NCBI GenBank assembly: GCA_039649115.1
Contig: JBBWZQ010000323.1
Span: 1 to 38,503, forward strand
Direction of reading: 5' to 3'
DNA from: DATEJJ01 sp039649115
GTDB taxonomy: Bacteria; Actinomycetota; Actinomycetes; Mycobacteriales; Micromonosporaceae
DNA length: 38,503 nucleotides
Shown here: piece by piece, positions 16,288 through 23,310 of the stretch
Layout: each line of letters begins with the position of its first letter
How positions within the stretch are numbered: position 1 is the first letter of the stretch
Notes under the pieces: generated by a model
Databases searched by the model: none
The model's input: only the letters and a program-made list of their open reading frames with translations
Told to the model about the DNA's origin: nothing
Translations under genes and position numbers: made by a program

Positions 16288-17398
16288 GGCGCACCTCGCC
16301 CTCGCCCACCTCGTACCGGGCCCCGGCCAGCGAGGCCGGGACGTCTTCCGGGACCGCGCACGTGACCAGCAGCTGGCTGGCCGGCTCGACGAGCGCGGCG
16401 AGCCGCTCCCGGCGTCCCGCGTCCAGCTCTGCGAACACGTCGTCGAGCACCAGCACCGGCTCGATGCCCTCGGCGCGCAGCAGTTCGTACCCGGCCAGGC
16501 GCAGTGCCAGCGCGAACGACCAGCACTCGCCGTGGCTCGCGTAGCCGCGCGCGGGCAGGTCGCCGAGGCTCAGCACCAGGTCGTCACGGTGCGGTCCGAC
16601 CAGCGTGACGCCGCGCTCGATCTCGTTGGGGCGCGCGTCGACGAGCGCGGCGGCCAGGGCCGCCTGCAGCGACGCCCGGTCCGGCGCGGCCTCGACGCCG
16701 CCGCGGTAGGCGAGCGCCGCGGCGCCGCGGCCGGCGGCCACCGCGTCGTAGGCCTTGGCCACGTGTGGCGCGAGTGCCGCGCACAACTCCAGGCGCCCGG
16801 CGAGCAGCGCCGCGCCGTGCTCGGCGAGGTGCGCGTCCCACACGTCCAATGTGGACAGATCCCGCGCCCCGGCGCCGGTCTTGCGGGCGAGATATGCGGT
16901 ACGCAGCAGGGCATTGCGCTGCCGCAGGACGCGGTCGTAGTCGCCGCGCACACCGGCGTACCGGGGCAGCCGGGACACCAGCAGGTCGTCGAGGTACCGG
17001 CGCCGCTCGGCGGGATCGCCCCGTACCAGTGAAAGGTCTTCCGGCGCGAACAGCGACAGGCGCAGCGCGCCGACCACCTCCCGCGCCCGCCGCACCGGCG
17101 CGCCGTTGAGGCGGGCCCGGTTGGCCTTGCCCGGCTCGATGCCCAGCTCCACGAGCAGCGACCGTCCATCGTGGACTATCCCGGCCCGGATCACAGCGGA
17201 CGCGGCGCCGGCGCGCACCAGCGGCGCGTCCAGCGCGACCCGGTGTGAGGACAGCGTGGCGACATAGCCCAGCGCCTCGACGAGGTTGGTCTTGCCGACC
17301 CCGTTGGGCCCCACCAGCACGCTGCACCCGGGCTCGAACTCCACGACCACCCGGTCGTACGAACGGAAGTCGACCAGTTCCAGCCGGTGCACGTACAA
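16271..17398 (-). CDS. recF: DNA replication and repair protein RecF
   Basis: A 375-residue SMC-like ATPase that binds gapped DNA and helps load RecA with RecO and RecR. Walker A is GPNGVGKTNL, the signature region is SHGECWSFALALRLAGYELL, and Walker B is PVLVLDDVFAELD. The TTG at 17398 (LYVHRLELVDFRSY) is preferred over GTG 17410, because GTGAGG lies 6 nt upstream of the TTG and nothing suitable precedes the GTG. It lies 40 nt downstream of gnd and overlaps dciA by 17 nt, in the dnaN-gnd-recF-dciA operon. Confidence 0.95.
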   Translation of the reverse strand: MYVHRLELVDFRSYDRVVVEFEPGCSVLVGPNGVGKTNLVEALGYVATLSSHRVALDAPLVRAGAASAVIRAGIVHDGRSLLVELGIEPGKANRARLNGAPVRRAREVVGALRLSLFAPEDLSLVRGDPAERRRYLDDLLVSRLPRYAGVRGDYDRVLRQRNALLRTAYLARKTGAGARDLSTLDVWDAHLAEHGAALLAGRLELCAALAPHVAKAYDAVAAGRGAAALAYRGGVEAAPDRASLQAALAAALVDARPNEIERGVTLVGPHRDDLVLSLGDLPARGYASHGECWSFALALRLAGYELLRAEGIEPVLVLDDVFAELDAGRRERLAALVEPASQLLVTCAVPEDVPASLAGARYEVGEGEVRRVGTR

Positions 17399-17438
17399 AC
17401 TGATCCTCACGGGGTGAACGGCCTACGGCCGTGCTGGC

Positions 17439-18311
17439 CTACTCTTTCCGGACCGCGTGACCGCCGAACTGGTTGCGCAGCGCGGCGACCGCCTTCATCG
17501 TGGGCGAGTCCTCCTGGCGGGACGCGAACCGGGCGAACAGCGACGCGGCGATCACGTTCATCGGCACGGCCAGGCGGATCGCCTCCTCGACCGTCCAGCG
17601 GCCCTCGCCGGTGTCGTCGGCGTACCCGCGCAGCGCGTCCAGCTTCGGGTCCTCCTCCAGCGCCCGGTCGAGGAGGTCGAGCAGCCAGGAGCGGATGACC
17701 GTGCCGCCGCGCCAGGACTTGACCACCGCCGGCACGTCGGTCACGTACTCGCTCGCCTCGAGCAGCTCGTACCCTTCCGCGTACGCGTGCATCAGGCCGT
17801 ACTCGATGCCGTTGTGCACCATCTTCGCGTAGTGCCCGGCGCCGACCGGCCCGGCATGCGCGAAGCCGAACTCGCCTTCCGGCTTGAGCGCGTCGAAGAT
17901 CGGCTGCACCTTGGCGACATCTTCCTTGGCGCCGCCCACCATCAGCCCGTACCCGTTGTCCAGGCCCCACACCCCGCCGGACACGCCGACGTCGAGGTAC
18001 CCGATGCCACGCTGCCGCAGCCGCTGCGCGCGCGGCACGTCGTCGGTGAACCTGGAGTTGCCGCCGTCGATGACCAGGTCACCCTCGCTGAGCAACGCAC
18101 CCAGCTGGTCGATGGTCTCCTCGGTGACCTGCGCCGGAACCATCACCCACACGGCGCGCGGCGCGTCGAGCCGGGACACGAGTCGATCGAGGCTCGTCAC
18201 GTCGGCGATCTCGGCGTGGTGGTCGTAGCCGACAACCTCGTGACCGGCACGGCGCAGCCGCTCACGCATGTTGCCGCCCATCCGACCCAGGCCGACCAGA
18301 CCGAGCTGCAT
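17439..18311 (-). CDS. gnd: 6-phosphogluconate dehydrogenase (short, decarboxylating type)
   Basis: A 290-residue dehydrogenase of the short (about 300-residue) 6-phosphogluconate dehydrogenase group. It converts 6-phosphogluconate to ribulose 5-phosphate. The N-terminal Rossmann motif is GLVGLGRMGGNM. Substrate-binding signatures VIDGGNSRFTDD and DVGVSGGVWGLDNGYGLMVGG follow, with the catalytic lysine in HYAKMVHNGIEYG. The lack of the long C-terminal domain of the Gnd dimer type suggests the NAD-preferring variant, an inference. Its place between dnaN and recF is a known actinomycete arrangement without an obvious functional link. ATG 18311 has GGGGAAG upstream. Confidence 0.95.
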   Translation of the reverse strand: MQLGLVGLGRMGGNMRERLRRAGHEVVGYDHHAEIADVTSLDRLVSRLDAPRAVWVMVPAQVTEETIDQLGALLSEGDLVIDGGNSRFTDDVPRAQRLRQRGIGYLDVGVSGGVWGLDNGYGLMVGGAKEDVAKVQPIFDALKPEGEFGFAHAGPVGAGHYAKMVHNGIEYGLMHAYAEGYELLEASEYVTDVPAVVKSWRGGTVIRSWLLDLLDRALEEDPKLDALRGYADDTGEGRWTVEEAIRLAVPMNVIAASLFARFASRQEDSPTMKAVAALRNQFGGHAVRKE

Positions 18312-18350
18312 GGTGCTTCCCCTTTGTTCTGACCGCGCCCTTGCCCCTGC

Positions 18351-19481
18351 TCAGGCGCCGATGCGGATCGGCATGATGACGTACCGGTACCCCGGCACGA
18401 TCTCCCCATCCTCCCGCGCGGGAGCCAGCACCGCCGGCTTTCGGGGATCGGTCATCGACAGCGCCGCCGTGGGCCCGTCCAGCGCGGCCAGCCCGTCCAG
18501 CAGGTACCCGGGGTTGAACGCCACCTGCATCGGCTCGCCCTCGTACCCGCACTCCATGGCCTCGCTGGCCCGCGCGTCCTCGGTGCCGCCCGCCTCGACG
18601 ATCAGCCCGTCCTCGCTGAAGGACAGCCGCACCGGGGTGGTGCGCTCCGCGACCAGCGCCACCCGGCGGACCACCTCGGCCAGCCCGGCGACCGCGATGC
18701 GGGCACGGGCGTTGTGGTTGTCGGGCAGCAGGTTGCGCACCTTCGGGAAGTCGCCGTCCAGCAGCCGGCTGGTGGTGCGCCGGGTGCCGCCGACGAATCC
18801 GATCATGCCTTCGCCGAGGCCGCCGCGGGACAGCGCGACGACCACCTCACCGCCGAGCGGGCCCAGGGTCTTCGCCGTATCGGCGAGCGTCTTGGCCGGT
18901 ACCAGCGCCTGCAGGCTGGCTTCGGGGCTGTCCGGCCGCCACTCCAGCTCCTTGATCGCCAGCCGGTACCGGTCGGTCGCGAGCAGCGTCATCGACGTGC
19001 CCTCCAGCTCGACGCGCACGCCCGTCAGCAGTGGCAGCGTGTCGTCCCGCCCGGCGGCGACCGCGACCTGGGCGACCGCGGTGGCGAACACGGCGGCGTC
19101 CACGGTGCCCGCGGTGGACGGCATCTCCGGCAGCGTCGGGTAGTCCTCGACCGGCATCGTCGGCAGCGTGAACCGGGCGCTGCCGCAGACCAGTTCGAGG
19201 TGCGACCCGACCGCGGCGATCTCGACCGGCTTGGCGGGCAACGCCTTGGTGATCTCCGCGAGCAGCCGGCCCGACACCAGGGCGGCGCCGTCGGCGTCGG
19301 CCTGCACCTCGGTGCTCACCTGGCTGGAGACCTCGTAGTCGAAGCCGGAGACCGTGAGCAGGTTGTCCGACACCCGCAGCAGCACGCCGGCCAGCACCGG
19401 TACCGACGGCCGGCTGGGCAGGCTCTTGGCGGTCCACGCGACGGCGTCGGCGAGCGCGTCACGCTCGACTCGGAACTTCAT
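18351..19481 (-). CDS. dnaN: DNA polymerase III beta clamp
   Basis: A 376-residue sliding clamp that tethers the replicative polymerase to DNA. All three clamp domains are present: MKFRVERDALADAVAWTAKS at the start, LLTGVRVELEGTSMTLLATDRYRLA in the middle, and a C-terminal YRYVIMPIRIGA, the usual MPxRl-type end. ATG 19481 is backed by AGGAGGGG 5-7 nt upstream. It lies 39 nt before gnd in the same direction. The upstream side is the predicted origin. Confidence 0.98.
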   Translation of the reverse strand: MKFRVERDALADAVAWTAKSLPSRPSVPVLAGVLLRVSDNLLTVSGFDYEVSSQVSTEVQADADGAALVSGRLLAEITKALPAKPVEIAAVGSHLELVCGSARFTLPTMPVEDYPTLPEMPSTAGTVDAAVFATAVAQVAVAAGRDDTLPLLTGVRVELEGTSMTLLATDRYRLAIKELEWRPDSPEASLQALVPAKTLADTAKTLGPLGGEVVVALSRGGLGEGMIGFVGGTRRTTSRLLDGDFPKVRNLLPDNHNARARIAVAGLAEVVRRVALVAERTTPVRLSFSEDGLIVEAGGTEDARASEAMECGYEGEPMQVAFNPGYLLDGLAALDGPTAALSMTDPRKPAVLAPAREDGEIVPGYRYVIMPIRIGA

Positions 19482-20055
19482 CTGTGCCCCTCCTGATTCG
19501 CCGCCTGTCGCGACACCTCACCGGTGCGCGTCGCCGGCGGCCCGCTGCCCTGTCCGCATCCAACATGTCCCCGTGACTAACGAACTGTATGGCGAACCGG
19601 CCGCCCCCGTGCACCGACCCCACGACTTTTGGCACCCCCCGATCCAACCGGATCGACCGGACGGAGCCCAGGCCCTTCCCCACACCCTGATGATTGTTTT
19701 GTTTCCCTTAGAAGATCTATCAGTCGTCATCATCGGTCCTGTGGACTCTGTGGACAGCTCCTGTCTGCGCTGGTGGACGTGCGATTCGACGGCGGACGAG
19801 CCTGTGCAGAGCGGCCGTGGAAGCGGCCTGGCCGTCCACAGCGGGGCCGATCGGTCGCCGTTGTCCCCAGCTGTCCACCGGTTGTCCACCGCTCGTTCCC
19901 AGGATTTGACCCCAGTTGTGGACGGCGATCCGGGACCGGCGCCCACAGGCCGTCCACCGGTTCCCCGGCGTGCTCCACACCTGATCCACACGCTGTCCCC
20001 AGCTCCCATCCACAGCCTGTGGATAAAGGTGTGCACGCAGTGGACGTACGGATAC
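19482..20055. other. oriC: predicted chromosomal replication origin oriC (dnaA-dnaN spacer)
   Basis: The 574-nt spacer holds many DnaA-box-like 9-mers. In the TTGTCCACA orientation they are at 19832, 19861, 19871, 19882, 19950, 19982, 19993 and 20006. In the opposite orientation (TGTGGA..) they are at 19740, 19749, 19917 and 20018. TGTGGATAA (20018-20026) is an exact match to TTATCCACA. TTGTCCACC (19882) and TGTGGACAG (19749) differ by one base from TTGTCCACA. Two runs (19861-19890 and 19982-20026) are spaced about one helical turn apart. An AT-rich island at about 19690-19727 is the likely unwinding element. Position and content match actinomycete oriC. Confidence 0.9.
19690..19727. other. 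AT-rich island, candidate DNA unwinding element
   Basis: About 38 nt beginning TGATTGTTTTGTTTCCC and running through TTAGAAGATCTATCAG. It is far richer in A and T than its surroundings and lies between the DnaA-box field and dnaN. It could also contain dnaN promoter elements. Confidence 0.5.
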
Positions 20056-21732
20056 TCAGGGCGTTTGCTTGATGCGGTTGGTCAGCTCGGCGATTTGGTT
20101 GTACAGCGACCGCCGTTCGGCCATTTGTTGACGGATCTTGCGGTCCGCGTGCATCACGGTGGTGTGGTCCCGGCCCCCGAACGCCTGCCCGATGCGCGGC
20201 AGCGAAAGGTCGGTCAGCTCGCGGCACAGGTACATCGCGACCTGGCGGGCGTTGACCAGTACCCGGGAGCGGGAGTGCCCGCGCAGGTCCTCCAGGCTCA
20301 CCCCGAAGTAGTCGGCGGTGGAGGCCATGATCTGGTCCGCCGTGATCTCCGGTCCGGAGCCGTCCGGGATGAAGTCGCGCAGCACCTCCTCGGCGAGCGC
20401 GAGCTGCACCGGCGACCGGGTGAGGCTCGCGTACGCGGTCACCCGGATGAGCGCACCCTCCAGCTCACGGATGGAGTTGGCGATCCGGGACGCGATGAAC
20501 TCCAGCACGTCGGGCGGCGCGAACAGCCGCTCCTGCGCCGCCTTCTTCTGCAGGATCGCGATCCGCGTCTCCAGATCGGGCGGCTGGATGTCGGCCAGCA
20601 GCCCCCATTCGAAGCGCGTGCGCAGCCGATCCTCCAATGTGGACAGCTGTTTGGGTGAGCGGTCCGAGGAGATGACCAGTTGCTTGTTCGCGTTGTGCAG
20701 CGTGTTGAAGGTATGGAAGAACTCCTCCTGCGTGCGCTCCCGGTTCTCGAGGAACTGGATGTCGTCGATCAGCAGGATGTCCACGTCGCGGTACCGGCGC
20801 TGGAACGCGCTGGTCTTGTCGTCGCGCAGTGAGTTGATGAAATCGTTGGTGAATTCCTCGGTCGACACGTACCGCACGGTGCGCGCGTTGCCGAGAGTTG
20901 TCGCGTAGTGCCCGATCGCGTGCAGCAGGTGGGTCTTGCCCAGCCCGGAACTCCCGTAGATGAACAGCGGGTTGTAGGCCTTGGCCGGCGATTCGGCGAC
21001 AGCTACCGAGGCGGCGTGCGCGAACCGGTTGGACGAGCCGATGACGAACGTCTCGAACGTGTACTTCGGGTTGAGCCGGTTGCCGTCGCTGGACGGGGCC
21101 GGCGACCGGCGGTCGTCGCGACCGGTGCCGGCGGTCGGGCCCGGCGGGCCGCCGGGCATCCGGTACTCGTTCGGCCGGTAGTCGCCCGCGCGGTACTCGT
21201 TCGGCCGGTAGTCGGGCCGGTAGTCGCCGGACCGGTCCCGCTCGGAGGGTGCCACCGTGTCGAAGAGCGTTGCCTCGCCGCTGCGCGCGGCGGGCACGGT
21301 CGGGCCGGTGCCGCCCGCCGGGACGGGGTTGACCGTGCTGGTACCCGCCGGCGCCGGCGACACCGGGATCGCCTGTACCGGCATGTGCGGCAGCGGCTCG
21401 GTGGCGAGGCCGGCGGCCGACGCGAGGCCCGCGGGTGCGGCCATGGTGGCCGGCGGCCCGCCGGGCGTCTCGTCGGGCGGGCGCACCGTGACAGCGACCT
21501 GGATCGAGCGGCCGAGGCGCCGGGAGAGCGCGTCGGTGATCGCGGGGCGTAGCCGCGACTCGATGATGTCCCGGGTGAACGCGTCCGGCACCGAGATCAG
21601 GGCGGTGTCCTCGACGATCGCGCGCAGCCGGGTCAGCCGGAGGTAGGCGCGCTGCTGTGCCGAGACCATGCCGTCGGCGATCTCGTCGGTCGCCGCGATC
21701 CAGACAGCGGCGAGGTCATCCCTCTCAGTCAT
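20056..21732 (-). CDS. dnaA: chromosomal replication initiator protein DnaA
   Basis: A 558-residue initiator when read from ATG 21732 (MTERDDLAAVWIAATDEIAD). Domain I is at residues 1-90. A long Pro/Gly-rich domain II linker includes DYRPNEYR repeats. Domain III has Walker A GSSGLGKTHLLHAIGHY (about 259-275), Walker B DILLIDDIQFL and an arginine-rich sensor region. Domain IV carries the DnaA signature GGRDHTTVMHADRKI. ATG 21732 has AGGAG 7 nt upstream and starts the recognisable domain I. Three more in-frame ATGs at 21789, 21846 and 21903 come from a 57-bp tandem repeat, and 21903 also has GGTGGAG 7 nt upstream, so a 615-residue form is possible. A promoter with two exact DnaA boxes lies at 22172-22213. 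Confidence 0.96.
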   Translation of the reverse strand: MTERDDLAAVWIAATDEIADGMVSAQQRAYLRLTRLRAIVEDTALISVPDAFTRDIIESRLRPAITDALSRRLGRSIQVAVTVRPPDETPGGPPATMAAPAGLASAAGLATEPLPHMPVQAIPVSPAPAGTSTVNPVPAGGTGPTVPAARSGEATLFDTVAPSERDRSGDYRPDYRPNEYRAGDYRPNEYRMPGGPPGPTAGTGRDDRRSPAPSSDGNRLNPKYTFETFVIGSSNRFAHAASVAVAESPAKAYNPLFIYGSSGLGKTHLLHAIGHYATTLGNARTVRYVSTEEFTNDFINSLRDDKTSAFQRRYRDVDILLIDDIQFLENRERTQEEFFHTFNTLHNANKQLVISSDRSPKQLSTLEDRLRTRFEWGLLADIQPPDLETRIAILQKKAAQERLFAPPDVLEFIASRIANSIRELEGALIRVTAYASLTRSPVQLALAEEVLRDFIPDGSGPEITADQIMASTADYFGVSLEDLRGHSRSRVLVNARQVAMYLCRELTDLSLPRIGQAFGGRDHTTVMHADRKIRQQMAERRSLYNQIAELTNRIKQTP

Positions 21733-21903
21733 GCTGTGGCTCCTGGGCATGTCCTCGCGGCCCTCGTTCCGCTCGGTGCACTCGGTCATGCTGTGGTTCC
21801 CGGGCATGTCCTCGCGGCCCTCGCTCCGCTCGGTGCACTCGGTCATGCTGTGGTTCCCGGGTATGTCCTCGCGGCCCTCGCTCCGCTCGGTGCACTCGGT
21901 CAT
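21733..21903 (-). repeat. three 57-bp in-frame tandem repeats at the 5' end of dnaA
   Basis: Three direct copies of a 57-bp unit (21733-21789, 21790-21846, 21847-21903 on the plus strand). Each encodes 19 residues beginning MTECTER and ending with HS. The distal pair differ at one base and the proximal copy at three. Each unit begins with ATGACCGAG and ends just before the next ATG, so start codons recur every 57 nt. The proximal copy has CCCAGGAGC before ATG 21732, giving a true ribosome-binding site; the others have CCCGGGAAC. The GAGCGGAGCGAG core also occurs at 3421-3432. Confidence 0.9.
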
Positions 21904-22171
21904 GCCGCGACTCCACCACTGGCCGTACCCCCTCGATCGTCGCGGCCGTGGCCGCACCACGGCGCCCACAGCCCCGGCTATTCGTCCACAGGTTTTCCAC
22001 AACCTGTGTATTTACTGGTCACAGCGTTGGTGAAGATGCTCAACTACTTCCCCACGGCGCGGTCCCCGCCCTTGACCGCGTCACATCCTGGCGAACGACT
22101 GATCGCCTCGCCTGGTTTTGCCGTGGTTCTGCTGGCGCCCCCAGCTCCGCCGAAACCAGCGGCAAGCGGCG
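21904..22171 (-). promoter_or_regulatory. dnaA leader region with inverted repeat and DnaA-like boxes
   Basis: An 8-bp inverted repeat CACAGGTT (21987-21994) and AACCTGTG (22001-22008), with a 6-nt loop, would form a hairpin in the dnaA leader. DnaA-like 9-mers TCGTCCACA (21982-21990) and TTTTCCACA (21993-22001) overlap it. GGTGGAG sits 7 nt before ATG 21903. No gene is supported in this part; the reading frame open to TTG 22002 lacks homology and codon bias typical of dnaA. Confidence 0.5.
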
Positions 22172-22213
22172 AGGCTAACAGCGTTGTCCACAACGACTCA
22201 ACCGTTGTCCACA
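22172..22213 (-). promoter_or_regulatory. predicted autoregulated dnaA promoter with two exact DnaA boxes
   Basis: On the minus strand TTGAGT (22201-22196) and TAGCCT (22177-22172) are separated by 18 nt, a good -35/-10 pair. An exact DnaA box TTGTCCACA (plus 22184-22192) lies inside the spacer. A second (plus 22205-22213) lies just upstream of the -35, exactly 21 nt away. DnaA bound here would block polymerase, matching the known autoregulation of dnaA in Streptomyces. Confidence 0.65.
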
Positions 22214-22431
22214 TCCTTCTGTGCCCCTTGTCCCTACCCGCCCCATATTGTGGCCGCGCCAAGTTGTGACAGGGCGGGTCGATGCATCCCCCGTTCGGGT
22301 GGGGCCGGGGGTGTCGGCGCCTCTGACGGGAGCCTGCCTCGCGTGCGGTAAAGTTATCGCCCTCGCCACCCGAAGCGTCGTCGGTCCTCTCCGGCCCGGA
22401 GCGCGACGTGAGCGGCGTGCCCGCCCGCTGG

Positions 22432-22437
22432 TAGGGT
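22432..22437 (+). promoter_or_regulatory. candidate -10 element of rpmH
   Basis: TAGGGT at 22432-22437 fits TAnnnT and lies 65 nt before the rpmH start, giving a short leader. A second candidate, TAAAGT, is at 22349-22354. Neither has a convincing -35. The dnaA-rpmH spacer holds nothing else recognisable to the right of the dnaA promoter. Confidence 0.35.
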
Positions 22438-22501
22438 GGATGAGGCGTGTCCTGCCTGAGGTCACGCACCACTCGCGTAGCAGAGGAAGACGGAGTCTGA
22501 C

Positions 22502-22639
22502 GTGAGCAAGCGCACCTTCCAGCCGAACAACCGCCGGCGCGCGAAGACCCACGGCTTCCGGCTGCGCATGCGCACCCGTGCCGGCCGTGCCATTCTGTCC
22601 GCGCGCCGGTCCAAGGGCCGCGCCCGCCTGTCCGCCTGA
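22502..22639 (+). CDS. rpmH: 50S ribosomal protein L34
   Basis: A 45-residue, strongly basic protein MSKRTFQPNNRRRAKTHGFR.., ending RSKGRARLSA. It matches L34 over its full length, including the RTFQPNNRRRAKTHGFRLRM core. The GTG start at 22502 has GGAG 7 nt upstream. It is divergent from dnaA and 17 nt upstream of rnpA, the classical rpmH-rnpA pairing. Confidence 0.98.
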   Translation: MSKRTFQPNNRRRAKTHGFRLRMRTRAGRAILSARRSKGRARLSA

Positions 22640-22656
22640 GGACTGCGAGCCGTCCG

Positions 22657-23028
22657 ATGTTGGCCGCCGCGCAGCGCCTCCGGCGTCGCGGCGAGTTCGC
22701 CGTGACGGTCCGCGGTGGTCGGCGCGCCGGCCGCGGCGCCGTTGTCGTGCATCTCAAGCTGCCGCAGACGAACTCCGGGCCGAGCGGGGTTCGCGCGGGT
22801 TTCGTGGTACCGAAGACCGTCGGCGGGGCGGTCGTCCGTAACAGGGTGAAGCGTCAGCTACGCCACCTGACCCGGGAGCGGCTCGCACTTCTGCCGGCCG
22901 GGTCGGATGTCGTGGTGCGTGCGCTGCCGGGCGCCGCGCGGTGCCCGTACCCCCAAATGGCTGTGGATCTCGACGGCGCCCTCGCCTCGGCGCTGGCCCG
23001 CGCGGACCGGGGTGGTGGTCGTTCGTGA
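22657..23028 (+). CDS. rnpA: ribonuclease P protein component
   Basis: A 123-residue basic protein subunit of RNase P, which matures tRNA 5' ends together with the catalytic RNA. The RNR motif is present in VVRNRVKRQLRHLTRERL at about residues 65-82. The N-terminal RLRRRGEFAVTVRGGRR contributes the substrate cleft. It directly follows rpmH, and its TGA overlaps the GTG start of yidD (GTGA), indicating coupled translation. Confidence 0.96.
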   Translation: MLAAAQRLRRRGEFAVTVRGGRRAGRGAVVVHLKLPQTNSGPSGVRAGFVVPKTVGGAVVRNRVKRQLRHLTRERLALLPAGSDVVVRALPGAARCPYPQMAVDLDGALASALARADRGGGRS

Positions 23029-23297
23029 CCAGCGTCACCGCGCGTGACGTGCGCAAGCCCGCGACGGTCGGTGCCCGTGTGCTGTCGGTGCCCATCATCG
23101 CGTACCGTCGTTGGGTGAGTCCGGCTCTGCCGGCCCGCTGTCGGTTCTACCCGTCGTGCAGCGCGTACGCCCTGGAGGCGATCGCCACCCACGGAGCGCT
23201 TCGGGGAATCCGCATGGCGGTCTGGCGGCTGCTGCGCTGCCACCCCTTCCATCCCGGCGGCTACGACCCGGTGCCACCGCCCAAGAAGACGACGTAA
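23025..23297 (+). CDS. yidD: membrane protein insertion efficiency factor YidD
   Basis: A 90-residue protein with the YidD signature: YRRWVSPALPARCRFYPSCS with three conserved cysteines, AYALEAIATHGALRG, and RLLRCHPFHPGGYDPVP. YidD is a peripheral membrane protein that aids YidC-dependent insertion. GTG 23025 overlaps the rnpA stop by 4 nt. yidC begins 13 nt after the TAA stop, preserving the rnpA-yidD-yidC order common in bacteria. Confidence 0.95.
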   Translation: MTSVTARDVRKPATVGARVLSVPIIAYRRWVSPALPARCRFYPSCSAYALEAIATHGALRGIRMAVWRLLRCHPFHPGGYDPVPPPKKTT

Positions 23298-23310
23298 CGG
23301 GAGTCGCAAC

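Noticed and set aside
21733..21903. CRISPR-like array
   Set aside because: The units are contiguous with no unique spacers and are in frame with dnaA.
21904..22002. DnaA extended to a TTG at 22002
   Set aside because: The extra 33 residues lack DnaA character, the codon lies in an inverted repeat with DnaA-like boxes, and better starts with ribosome-binding sites exist downstream.
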